64,000 nucleotides of DNA from contig CAWFZA010000028.1 in NCBI GenBank assembly GCA_963820095.1, forward strand, positions 194,260 through 258,259, read 5' to 3'. Made by a program: the position numbers and the translations under genes. The stretch's first letter is position 1, and each line of letters opens with the position of its first letter. The DNA comes from Roseiarcus sp963820095 (lineage in GTDB: Bacteria; Pseudomonadota; Alphaproteobacteria; Rhizobiales; Beijerinckiaceae). Below, piece by piece: positions 50,013 through 58,854 of this stretch. The notes beneath the pieces were generated by a model. The model worked only from the letters and a program-made list of their open reading frames with translations, was not told the DNA's origin and did not search any database.

Positions 50013-50648
50013 CTACGCCTTCGCCTCTTCCAACTCGACCGCGCGCTTGGTTGTCACCTCATCGACGAGCCCGAAGGCCTTCGCCTCCTCGGCTGACATG
50101 AAGTGATCCCTATCGAGCGTTCTTTCTATGGCTTCGTAGGATTGACCGGTGTGATGTACATAGATCTCGTTGAGTCGCCGCTTCACCTTAAGAATATCCT
50201 CCGCGTGCCGTTGGATATCCGATGCCTGACCCTGAAAGCCGCCCGACGGCTGGTGGACCATAATTCGGGAGTTGGGCAGGGCAAAGCGAGAACCCTTCTC
50301 GCCGGCGGCGAGGAGAAGCGAGCCCATAGACGCTGCCTGCCCGATGCACATCGTCGTCACTTTGGGTCTGATAAACTGCATCGTGTCGTAGATGGATAGT
50401 CCTGCCGTCACCACGCCGCCCGGAGAATTGACGTAGAGCGCGATTTCCTTCTTCGGATTATCAGCTTCAAGAAAGAGTAATTGGGCAACCACCAGCGACG
50501 CTGAAAGGTCGTCAACGGGCCCGATCATGAAAATGATGCGTTCGCGCAACAGCCGTGAGAAAATATCGAACGAACGCTCCCCCCGCGCCGACTGCTCGAT
50601 AACAATCGGCACAAGATTGTTGGTGTAATAGTCGACCAGATCGCGCAT
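50013..50648 (-). CDS. clpP: ATP-dependent Clp protease proteolytic subunit
   Basis: 211 residues. Serine peptidase subunit forming the ClpP barrel. Catalytic Ser in GQAASMGSLLLAAGE, His in MVHQPSGGFQGQA, and the Asp in the following helix region (HHTGQSYEAIERTLDRD). The ATG at 50648 (MRDLVDYY) follows AAGGAAAGG and is preferred over 50702. Cotranscribed with tig upstream. A 253-bp gap to clpX may hold a separate clpX promoter. Confidence 0.96.
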   Translation of the reverse strand: MRDLVDYYTNNLVPIVIEQSARGERSFDIFSRLLRERIIFMIGPVDDLSASLVVAQLLFLEADNPKKEIALYVNSPGGVVTAGLSIYDTMQFIRPKVTTMCIGQAASMGSLLLAAGEKGSRFALPNSRIMVHQPSGGFQGQASDIQRHAEDILKVKRRLNEIYVHHTGQSYEAIERTLDRDHFMSAEEAKAFGLVDEVTTKRAVELEEAKA

Positions 50649-50773
50649 CAGAACCTTTCCTTCACCGGAACGAACCCACGCCCGGCTATCAGCCGCAGTC
50701 ACACATAGGCGCCAGTGACCGTCCCGAAAAGAGGCTGCCGCCTCGTTCGGTGTCCGACCACGGGTCTCGTCTT

Positions 50774-52144
50774 TCAGTCCGACGGCGCGCTCGGACGCTC
50801 ATCATCGACGGGCTTGAGGAGCTCCTCCTTGGTTACCTTCCGCTCGTCGACCTTAGCCATGCCCAAGATATGATCGACCACCTTCTCCTCGTAGAGCGGA
50901 GCTCTTAGTTCGGCCAACGCCTGGTTGTTGCTACGATAGAAATCCCAAACCTGCTTTTCCTGGCCCGGAAACGACCGAGCTCGAGCGACCAGGGCTTGGG
51001 TCATCTCCTCGTCTGAAACCTGCACCTCCGCCCTCGTTCCGACCTCGGCCAAGAGAAGCCCCAGGCGCACCCGCCTTTCAGCGATCTTGCGGTAATCGGT
51101 CCGCGCTGCCTCTTCCGTAGTGTTCTCATCGGCAAAGGTGCGCCCCATGGCCTGCTGCTCGCGGGTTACTTGCTCCCAGATGGAATTGAACTCCTGATCG
51201 ACCAACCCCTCCGGCAACTCGAACGAATAGAGCTGGTCGAGCCGGTCCAGGAGCTGACGCTTGAGTTTCTCGCGCGAGACGCGCGCGTATTCGGCGGCGA
51301 TCCGCTCTCGGATCGTCTCCTTGAGCTTGTCGAGGCTTTCCGAGCCCATGCCCTTGGCGAATTCATCGTCGAGGGGGAACGGGTCGGGCGCGGCGACGGC
51401 CTTCACCGTCACGTCGAAGTCGGCGGTTTTCCCCGCAAGCGCGCGAGCGGCGTAAGCCTCGGGGAAGGTCGCCCGGACCGTGCGCTTGTCGCCCACGGCG
51501 ACGCCGATGAGCTGGTCCTCGAACCCAGGCAGGAAGGTGTTCGAGCCGAGCGCCACCTGGACGTCCCGCCCTTCGCCGCCTTCGAAGGGAACACCCTCAA
51601 TCGTTCCGTCGAAGTCGATTGTGACGCGGTCGTGGACCTCGGCCGTCGCGCCCGACGCCTTCTCGCTGTAGGCGCGGCGCTCCTCCACCAACCGATCGAG
51701 CGCGGTCTCCACGTCCGAGGATTCGACATCGGCGGTCAGACGCTCAAGCAAGATCTGCGAGAAATCGCCAATCTCGAACACCGGCAGCACCTCGAGCGCG
51801 ACCTTGAAGTTGAGGTCGCCGCGGGCCTCGAGCGCGGCGTCGATATCCGCCCGATCCTTCGGCAGCTCGACCTTCGGCTCCCGGGCGAGGCGCAGGTGGT
51901 TGTCGTCGACGATCTTCTTGTTCGCGCTGGCGATGGCTTCCTGCATCACGTCGGCCATCACGGACTTGCCGTAGACCTTACGCAAATGCTCGACCGGCAC
52001 CTTGCCGGGTCGGAATCCGTTGATGCGAACCTTCGCCTTCATATCCTCCAACTGCCCGTTGAGCTTGGCCGCGAGGTCGCTCGCCGACAGCGAAATATCA
52101 TATTCCCGCTTGAGCCCCTGGCTGAGCGTCTCGGTGACTTGCAT
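50774..52144 (-). CDS. tig: Trigger factor
   Basis: 456 residues, intact. Ribosome-bound chaperone and prolyl isomerase. The ribosome-docking signature NGFRPGKVP is near residue 45. The FKBP-type domain follows (VTIDFDGTIEGVPFEGGEG, LPGFEDQLIGVAVGDKRTV), then the helical C-terminal arms with LPEGLVDQEFNSIWEQV. Head of the tig-clpP-clpX-lon cluster. Confidence 0.97.
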   Translation of the reverse strand: MQVTETLSQGLKREYDISLSASDLAAKLNGQLEDMKAKVRINGFRPGKVPVEHLRKVYGKSVMADVMQEAIASANKKIVDDNHLRLAREPKVELPKDRADIDAALEARGDLNFKVALEVLPVFEIGDFSQILLERLTADVESSDVETALDRLVEERRAYSEKASGATAEVHDRVTIDFDGTIEGVPFEGGEGRDVQVALGSNTFLPGFEDQLIGVAVGDKRTVRATFPEAYAARALAGKTADFDVTVKAVAAPDPFPLDDEFAKGMGSESLDKLKETIRERIAAEYARVSREKLKRQLLDRLDQLYSFELPEGLVDQEFNSIWEQVTREQQAMGRTFADENTTEEAARTDYRKIAERRVRLGLLLAEVGTRAEVQVSDEEMTQALVARARSFPGQEKQVWDFYRSNNQALAELRAPLYEEKVVDHILGMAKVDERKVTKEELLKPVDDERPSAPSD

Positions 52145-52246
52145 CTTGCCATTCCGTGTTGTCGTCGCGGCTTATGACCGCGACTGGCCGATAAGTGCCA
52201 ATCGTTCGATCGTCAATTGGTCCAGGCTCGTTCGCCGCGAAGGAAG

Positions 52247-52331
52247 TGGTGCGGGCGGAGGGAGTCGAACCCCCACGACTTTCGTCACCGGAACCTAAAT
52301 CCGGCGCGTCTACCAGTTCCGCCACGCCCGC
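52247..52331 (-). tRNA. tRNA-Leu (UAG)
   Basis: Minus-strand cloverleaf with a long variable arm (GGTGACGAAAGTCGT). Acceptor stem GCGGGCG/CGCCCGC, anticodon stem CCGGA/TCCGG enclosing TTTAGGT (anticodon TAG), T loop TTCGACT, encoded CCA. About 100 bp upstream of tig. Confidence 0.94.
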
Positions 52332-52431
52332 CGCAAGCGCCGGCTTGACGAGGCCGATTTGCTTTCGCGGCTCTATACCAGCTTGTCCGTCCTACGCCAT
52401 AAAAAAATACGGAGCTGACGCGCTCGTCTGC

Positions 52432-52596
52432 TCATTTGCGCACCACGGCGGCGATGGCGATGGTGAACAGGCCCGCCGCCAGCAGAATGCCGGTTGCGCC
52501 GTCGGCCTGGCCAGCTAAGAAGGGCGGCGCGAACAGAAAACGCCCTGAAGCGACGAAAATGGCGGCAAAGCCGAGGGATATGGCGAGCTTACGCAT
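52432..52596 (-). CDS. Small two-helix membrane protein
   Basis: 54 residues from the ATG at 52596 (MRKLAISLGFAAIFVASG). Two hydrophobic segments are separated by APPFLAGQADG. Divergent from the multicopper-oxidase-like gene, and 54 bp away from its start. No family recognised. It could equally be a signal-anchored peptide. Real gene status rests on composition and a clean start. Confidence 0.5.
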   Translation of the reverse strand: MRKLAISLGFAAIFVASGRFLFAPPFLAGQADGATGILLAAGLFTIAIAAVVRK

Positions 52597-52650
52597 GGAT
52601 AGGCCCTTTTCGCCGCAAAGCCTTCGCAAGCATTCTCGGCGCCGCGCGCA

Positions 52651-54039
52651 ATGCGCCAAAATGGGACAAATCGGGTGACCCCTACCCGCCGCGTCGTTTT
52701 GGGCGGCGGCCTTGCGGCGGCGCTATGGCGCTTCGGGCCTCGGGCGCGAGCGGCCGCGATTGCTCCGGCGGCTGAGGGCGCGCTCGACTTCGTAGCCGCG
52801 CCGGCCAAGCTTCAACTGGCCTCGCCGCCGGCGGGAGCCGCGGCGGCTTACGCCTATGGCGGAGCGATTCCGGGCCCTCTCATCCGGCTCAGGCAAGGCG
52901 AGGAGCTGAGGCTGAGGTTCTCCAACAGGCTGGCCGAGCCGACAACGCTGAGCTTTCCGGGCTTACGCGCGCGAACTCGGCGGCAGGCGTTGGCGGCCTC
53001 ACCCAAGATGCGCTCAAACCTGGCGCCAGCGCCGAAATCCGTTTTGTTCCGCCCGGATTCCGGCTTCAACATCTACCTGCCCCACGCGGGACTGACCGAC
53101 GCCTCCCAGCAAGGGCGAGGGCTGTTCGGCCCGATCATCGTCGATGAGGCGAAGGCGCCGGACGTCGACCTCGACGCGGCGGTGGCGCTGTCCGACTGGA
53201 ACGTCGACGCGAGCGGCCAGATCAGGGACGATTTCGCCGATCCCGCCATCGGCCGGGGAAGCGGGCGCAGGGGCGGCGTCGTTTTCGCCAATGGGGCGAC
53301 GGCGCCGTTGAAGCTCAAGGCCCGACCCGGCGCCCGTGTGAGGCTGCGTCTGGGCAGCGCCGCGACCGCGCGTCTGGCGACCGTCGCGATAAGCGGCGCA
53401 AAAATCCTCATCGTGGCGGTCGACGGCCAGCCGAGCGAGCCCTTCGAACCGCTCGCCAACCAGTTTCCCATGGGCCCGGGCGCCCGGTTCGAATTGATGT
53501 TCGATATGCCGCGAGAACAGGGCGCCGGCGTCCGCCTCGACCTGCGCGGCGGCGCTGGCGAGGCCGACCGCCCGTTCGTTGCGATCGCGTCGGAAGGCGA
53601 GCCGATGAACGCGCGCGCCGATGAGCCGCGCCTCGCCGCCAATCCGCGGCTGCCGGCGGAAATCGCCCTCGAATCCGCGCGGCGCTGCGATTTCACGGTC
53701 AGCGGCGGCGGCTCAGCGCCGTTTGCGATCAACGGCGTAACTTTCGTCGACTGGGCGCCGAAGCCCGCGTGCGTCATCCCGCGGGGCCAACCCGCCGTGT
53801 TCGCCCTCGCCAACAGAACGGCGGTCGTCCAGGCGCTCCGGCTCTGGGGCCATGTCGCGCGGCTTTTGCATACGATGGACGACGGCTGGGAGCCCTATTG
53901 GCGCGACACCATCCTCATCCAACCCGGCCGCACAGCCCATATCGCGTTCGTCGCCGACAACCCCGGCAAATGGCCGCTCGAATCCGCGATTCCCGAACAC
54001 CGCGCCGCGGGGGTGGGAGCTTGGTTTCAGGTGGGATGA
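52651..54039 (+). CDS. Tat-exported multicopper-oxidase-like protein lacking copper ligands
   Basis: 462 residues. A twin-Arg signal (PTRRVVLGGGLAAAL) precedes three cupredoxin-like domains, with GGAIPGPLIRLRQGEELRLRFSN at the start and the family tail DGWEPYWRDTILIQPGRTAHIAFVADNPGKW. In true multicopper oxidases the first domain has HWHG and WYHSH, and the tail HCHxxxH. Here these positions read LSFPG, NIYLPHAG and ESAIPEH, so most of the copper-binding His are absent. Comparable loss is known in FtsP (SufI), a structural periplasmic protein. Function therefore unlikely to be oxidation; any division role is speculative. Confidence 0.8.
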   Translation: MRQNGTNRVTPTRRVVLGGGLAAALWRFGPRARAAAIAPAAEGALDFVAAPAKLQLASPPAGAAAAYAYGGAIPGPLIRLRQGEELRLRFSNRLAEPTTLSFPGLRARTRRQALAASPKMRSNLAPAPKSVLFRPDSGFNIYLPHAGLTDASQQGRGLFGPIIVDEAKAPDVDLDAAVALSDWNVDASGQIRDDFADPAIGRGSGRRGGVVFANGATAPLKLKARPGARVRLRLGSAATARLATVAISGAKILIVAVDGQPSEPFEPLANQFPMGPGARFELMFDMPREQGAGVRLDLRGGAGEADRPFVAIASEGEPMNARADEPRLAANPRLPAEIALESARRCDFTVSGGGSAPFAINGVTFVDWAPKPACVIPRGQPAVFALANRTAVVQALRLWGHVARLLHTMDDGWEPYWRDTILIQPGRTAHIAFVADNPGKWPLESAIPEHRAAGVGAWFQVG

Positions 54040-54076
54040 GCCTTAATCAGCGCCCACGAATCTCCGCGAAGTCCGG

Positions 54077-55085
54077 TCAAGAGACCGCCCGATAACGACG
54101 GATCAGCAAATAGGCAACGCCCGCTGCGAGCAAGCAGAGAATCGTGGCGTACACCGTTCCATAGTCCGACTCGCCAAACGGCAGCCCCTTCGTATTCATC
54201 CCCGAAAAAACCGGTGACGAAGGCTGGAGGCAGCAGCAGGGTCGTGACCACCGTAAGAGCGAAGAGGTTGCGATTGGTCGCGCTCGCGAGCTGCGCCGCC
54301 ACTTCCTCCTGGAGAAGCCGCGCGCGCTCAGCCTGCAGATGGAGGTCGGCTCGGAACGCGTCGACCCTCTGCCGCACTCTCAAGCCGAGGTCGCGATACT
54401 TTTGAAGCACGCTCACCCCGCGGTTTTGCTCGAGTTGCGCCAAGACGGTGTGAGCGGCTTGAACCAGTCGCTCCTGGCGAGAGATGCCCCTCCGCAATCG
54501 CAAGAGCGCCGCGCTTTCGTTGCTCAAGGCATCCGACAAGACACGGTCTTCGATCTGATCCAGCTCGCCGGCGATCTCTTGGGCCGCCTCGCCGATCGAG
54601 TCAGCGGCGGCGATAAGCATGCGCTCGAACAGCGCCGCGCTATCCTCAAAGGTGGCGCCCTCCTCGGCCTCGTCTTTAACCGCCATAGCGGAGCGCGCCG
54701 GATGGTGTCGCGCCGTCAAGAGGAATTGCGGCCACAAGGCGAACCGCAGATCGGTTGCCTCCATTCCCGCCGCTTGGTCTTCGTGGCGAAGGTCGTGGAG
54801 CGTCCCCCACAATGCTTCCCCGCCCCAGTGCAGCCGCGGATGGCGGTCCTTGGATAAGAAAACCTCGCGCGCCTCAGGAGGAAGGGCTTCCTGCGCCCCG
54901 ATCCACTCGCGCGTCCGAACGTTTCCCAAGATTAGGTGCATCCAAACAAATCGATGCCCGTGCATGAGGTCGATCGACGAATCGGCGCCGAGCAGGCGTC
55001 CACGCCCGTTCTCGTCGAACCCAAACGCCCACGCGACGCCCGGGCCGAGATCCGCCAAATCAATTCGCGCCGGTCGTGCCGTCAT
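54077..55085 (-). CDS. CorA-family metal ion transporter, first copy (frameshifted)
   Basis: About 335 residues. Large N-terminal cytoplasmic domain, a long helix (LRLRRGISRQERLVQ..), then two C-terminal membrane helices. The signature GMN and the second helix (ATILCLLAAGVAYLLIRRYR, stop at 54077) are in the next frame, after one surplus G in TTTTTTCGGGG near 54200. Read literally the protein would lose GMN and be dead. CorA and ZntB-type proteins move Mg2+, Co2+ or Zn2+; ZntB-like length, but which ion is not decidable. Confidence 0.82.
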
Positions 55086-55186
55086 CGCCCCGTTCCTCCC
55101 CGCAAGCTACCATGCCGCGGATGAAGGCTACATGTCAGACGACTTTCGAAAAGGCTTTCAGCCGGTCATCCCGATCGGCAACGCCC

Positions 55187-56192
55187 TCACAGCCACTTTT
55201 TCCATCGGAAGAAGACGTAGGGTCCAACCGCGACGAGCGCCATAAGAATTCAGCGCGGCCGGATAGCCCCATGCCCACTCAAGTTCCGGCATGACCTTGA
55301 AATTCATCCCATAGATCGAGGCGATCATCGTCGGCGGCATGAAGATGACCGCCAGCACGGAGAACAGCTTGATGATGTCGTTCTGCGCGAGGTTGATGAA
55401 GCCGAGAGTTGCGTCTAGCAGAAACTGCACCTTCTGGGCCTTGAAGCTTGCATCCTGCTCGAGCGACTGGAGGTCGCGCAAAGCCGATTTTGTCGCCTCC
55501 CGCACCGGCTTCGGCGCATCCGCGGAACGCCCCTCCGACGACAGAAACAAAAGGAGCCGCTCGATCTCGACCAGGCTTTCCCGCAGGTTCGAGATCTTCT
55601 CGTCCTCGCGGCCGAGCGCGTCGAGGGTCGCGGTATAGATCCGGCTGCGCGAGCCCTGGTCCCCCTTCGCTCGAAAAACCCTGCTGGCGATGGAATTGAG
55701 TTCGACCCCGACCTTGTTCAGCGCCCTCGCCGACCGATCAACGATGGTGTTGACGAGGCCGACCGCCACCGCGTCGGGATGAAGCGTCCGGGGCGGGGAT
55801 CTGCAAAGCTTCTGACCAAAGAGCTCAAAGGCGTCCCCAGGACTGTAGCGGAGGGTGGCGAATGTCTTGGGCGTAAGGATGAAGGTGACCTCGGTGACGT
55901 CCGGCGTATTTTCAGCTTCGCTAACGACGCTGGCGTGTAGGTAACGGACCCCATTCTCGGCGTAATACGATTGGGAAGGTTGGGCGAAATCGGGGTCAGA
56001 CCGGGACGGCACCTTGCAGCCCAGAAAACGCTCGACCTTCTGGTCCTCGTCGCCGGTCGGTTCGACCATGTCGATCCAGATCGCGCCAGACGGAATTGGC
56101 TCCGCGGGATCTAGGATTTTGCGCGCGAGTCCCACCTCCGTTCCGGTCTCCACAACAGGGTCCGTTCTGACGGCGTAATGGACAATAAGCAC
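55187..56192 (-). CDS. CorA-family magnesium transporter, second copy (frameshifted)
   Basis: About 335 residues. N-terminal alpha/beta cytoplasmic domain (IWIDMVEPTGDEDQKVERFLG), a long helix, then FMPPTMIASIYGMNFKVMPELEW with the GMN filter and the periplasmic loop. The last helix reads ALILMALVAVGPYVFFRWKKWL with its stop at 55187 in another frame, after one surplus A near 55250. The tail KKWL is typical of CorA. About 100 bp upstream of the other CorA gene on the same strand. Confidence 0.86.
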
Positions 56193-56866
56193 TGTTTCCG
56201 CTCCGCTTCAGCCCAAGCGATTTGGAGGAATTACACGAATTCTGGTCGCTTTGCCCATCGCCCGCTTGAGCAATAGGCGGATCAGTCGAGGCGTCCGAAC
56301 AAGGAGGGCGCGCTTTTGCACGCGCGCAAATGCTTTCAAGGTGTTAGGCGCCCTCTTACGCGACTGGATCAACCTGCAGCGCCCCTTCGACCGCCTTGAG
56401 AGGCTCGATCTGCCGAGACTTACGATAGGGACCGCGAAGATAGGGCGACGTCCTCACCCTTCTAGGTCAAATTTATCAGTCGCTTGAACATATATCATCA
56501 TCTTATAGGTTCGCTAGTTCTTCCAAGCATCTGTTTTAGTTATGACAACGCTCAAACGCCATCCTAATCAATAAGATCGCAGATCCGACAGACACCGATT
56601 GCAACGGAAGAGGCCGCCGCACCTTACTGACATCGTTGAGAATAATCGACGGTAGCAAGAACTGGTTCGAACAAAGAGAGAACAAAAGCTTGTGCTTTGA
56701 CGCCGTTCGGGCCATAGTAGCGCAAGATCGAGACTCGCGACCACAAGCGCCCTGCCCTTCGCTTCTCGCGACTCCCTCCCGAATTTTGTGCCCGCCGAAC
56801 GCCTCCGCGCGACCTGCCCGAGGCGTCGTGTTCGCGGGCCTTCGTTCAACCCCTTTCGAGGCGCTC
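56193..56866. other. Intergenic region before the prophage module
   Basis: About 670 bp. The middle part (56460-56720) is distinctly AT-richer than its surroundings and carries the LexA-like box. The 56200-56450 part looks like neutral GC-rich spacer. No integrase, attachment site or tRNA is seen at this edge. Confidence 0.5.
56659..56683. promoter_or_regulatory. LexA-type box: GAAC-N6-GAAC-N7-GAAC
   Basis: Three GAAC half-sites begin at 56659, 56669 and 56680. The last two form GAAC-N7-GAAC, the direct-repeat LexA operator known in alphaproteobacteria. It is about 185 bp upstream of the terminase small-subunit start, so SOS control of the phage packaging genes is plausible. No lexA or repressor gene is in the window. 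Confidence 0.55.
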
Positions 56867-57298
56867 ATGACCCAATCCTATCTTCCAGCTCGACCGAAAC
56901 CCACGAGGTCGAGTCGCGCCAAGCGCATTCTCGCCTCACTGGTTGCAGGCGCGGGGGTGGCTGAAATCGCGACGGCCGAACGGCTGACCCGGAAGCGGAC
57001 CGAGACGCTCCTGCGCCAGGAGCTGCGCAACCGATGGGTCGCTCCGACCGAAGACTTCGCCAGGCTGCAGATCGCCCGGCTCGAGCAGATGCTCCACAAA
57101 CTTCTGCACGGGCTTCAGGACGGCGACCTCAAGGCAATCGACCGCGCGGTTAGGATCGTCGACCGCCTCGACCGCTACCACGGATTCACGAAGGCGAAAC
57201 GTCTGCCCGCACAATATGGCGAAGAGGAGCGCGTGCGGCTCCTCAAAAAGATCAACGACGTCGTTGCGCGCCTCCAGCCGGAAAAGCCCGCCGAATGA
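56867..57298 (+). CDS. Phage terminase small-subunit-like protein
   Basis: 143 residues. N-terminal helix-turn-helix-like part (ASLVAGAGVAEIATAERLTRKRTETLLRQEL), then a helical oligomerisation region (IARLEQMLHKLLHGLQDGDLKAIDRAVRIVDRLDRYHG). Position directly before and overlapping the large terminase (ATGA at 57295-57298) supports a terS role, recognising phage DNA for packaging. The ATG at 56867 is preferred over 56636, which would run through the LexA box. Confidence 0.75.
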   Translation: MTQSYLPARPKPTRSSRAKRILASLVAGAGVAEIATAERLTRKRTETLLRQELRNRWVAPTEDFARLQIARLEQMLHKLLHGLQDGDLKAIDRAVRIVDRLDRYHGFTKAKRLPAQYGEEERVRLLKKINDVVARLQPEKPAE

Positions 57299-58668
57299 CG
57301 GAGACGGCGGACCCCGCGCCCCCCCGCTCCGGCTCGCCCGAGCGGGTCAAGCGCCTTGATGATCTCGTGAAACTCAATCTCGACACGCGCGTGCAATTGC
57401 TCGAGGAAATGACGCCGCTCGAATGCGCGCAATTGTTACATGACTGGAGGTTCTGGGCCCGCGACGATCAGGCTCCTCCGCCTGGGAATTGGATCATCTG
57501 GCTCATCCTCGCCGGGCGCGGCGCGGGCAAGACGCGGGCCGGCGCCGAGGCGGTGCGCGGGTGGGTCGACACCCATCCGATCGTCAACCTGATCGGCGCG
57601 ACCCTCGCCGACGCCCGCGACATCATGGTGAGGGGCGAATCCGGCATTCTCGCCTGCTGCCGGCGCGACGAGCGGCCCGAGTTTCACGCCACCGACCTCA
57701 GGCTCGAATGGCCGAACGGCGCGGTGAGCCAGCTCTTCTCGGCCGAGGAGCCCGACCGGCTGCGCGGCAAGCAGCATATGAAATTGTGGTGCGACGAGCT
57801 CGCCGCCTGGCGCCAGCCCGACGCCTTCGATCAGGCGATGCTTGGATTGAGGCTCGGAGACAAGCCTCAGGCGATCGTCACCACCACGCCGCGCCCCAGC
57901 AAGATCATCAAGACGCTGGCCGCCGGCAGGGATACCATCGTCACCCGCGGCTCGACCTTCGACAACAAGGCCAATCTGGCGCGGGCCTTCTTCGAGCGCA
58001 TCACCGCCCGCTACGAGGGCCGAACCCTCGGGCGGCAGGAATTGTTCGCCGAGATCGTCGAGGAGACGCCGGGGGCTCTGTGGACGCGCGCCCTCCTTGA
58101 GCGTCAACGCGTTGCGCCTGAAGCGGCGCCGGAGGAATTTGCCGAAATCGTGGTCGCCGTCGATCCGCCGGCGCGCTCGGGGTCGAAATCCGACGAATGC
58201 GGCCTCATCGTCGCTGCGAAAGCGGAAAACGGGCTCTTTTATGTGCTCGCCGACCTCACCAGCCAGGGCGAGACGCCCGGCGCGTGGGGTGCGCGGGTCG
58301 GCGCCGCCTTCCGCAACTTCAAGGCCAATCGGGTGGTCGCGGAAATCAACCAAGGCGGCGACATGGTGGCGGAGGTGCTGCGTCAGAGCGAGCCTAATCT
58401 TCCTGTGCGCGCGGTTCACGCGACGCGTGGGAAATTTTTGCGCGCCGAGCCGATCGCCGCCGCTTATGAGCGCGGTTTCGTGTTCCATATTGGGACATTC
58501 GCCAAGCTCGAGGACCAGATGTGCGCGCTGACCCCCGATTTCGACCGCCGCGCCATGGGCTTCTCGCCCGACCGGGCTGACGCGCTGGTCTGGGCGCTCG
58601 CGGACCTGCTTGGGATGGGACGCGGGAGTGTCGGGGGGATGTACGAATATTATTCGTCTAATAAATGA
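57295..58668 (+). CDS. terL: Phage terminase large subunit
   Basis: 457 residues, intact. Packaging motor. ATPase motifs are Walker A LAGRGAGKTRAGAEAVRG near residue 75 and the Walker B-like KLWCDELAAWR near 165. A C-terminal RNase H-like nuclease follows, with the acidic residues in VVAVDPPARSGSKSDECG, VAEINQGGD and SPDRADALVWAL. Resembles the COG5323 type also found in gene transfer agents. The portal gene that normally follows directly is displaced to 63306 by inserted cargo. Confidence 0.9.
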   Translation: MTETADPAPPRSGSPERVKRLDDLVKLNLDTRVQLLEEMTPLECAQLLHDWRFWARDDQAPPPGNWIIWLILAGRGAGKTRAGAEAVRGWVDTHPIVNLIGATLADARDIMVRGESGILACCRRDERPEFHATDLRLEWPNGAVSQLFSAEEPDRLRGKQHMKLWCDELAAWRQPDAFDQAMLGLRLGDKPQAIVTTTPRPSKIIKTLAAGRDTIVTRGSTFDNKANLARAFFERITARYEGRTLGRQELFAEIVEETPGALWTRALLERQRVAPEAAPEEFAEIVVAVDPPARSGSKSDECGLIVAAKAENGLFYVLADLTSQGETPGAWGARVGAAFRNFKANRVVAEINQGGDMVAEVLRQSEPNLPVRAVHATRGKFLRAEPIAAAYERGFVFHIGTFAKLEDQMCALTPDFDRRAMGFSPDRADALVWALADLLGMGRGSVGGMYEYYSSNK

Positions 58669-58854
58669 GCCAGCCACTGCTCAGCAGCCAGGTTTATTCA
58701 CCATTGATGTCGTCCCGGATAAATCGCAGAATGACCGCAGATTCGCGTGGATGTCCTGTGTCCGTGTCGGGTGGCGTACCGCACACGCGAACACCGAATG
58801 GGTTAACTGATACCAAGTTCTGAGTGGCTCGCTGCCACTGCCACCGGGTGGGAA

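Noticed and set aside
49985..50015. Possible clpP terminator
   Set aside because: A T-run exists on the minus strand but the preceding GC-rich sequence forms only a weak, interrupted stem.
52098..52325. Minus-strand small frame over tRNA-Leu, and plus-strand frames over tRNA-Asp and tRNA-Leu
   Set aside because: Translated tRNA artefacts.
57436..58677. 413-residue minus-strand frame opposite terL
   Set aside because: Antisense shadow; terL carries ATPase and nuclease motifs.
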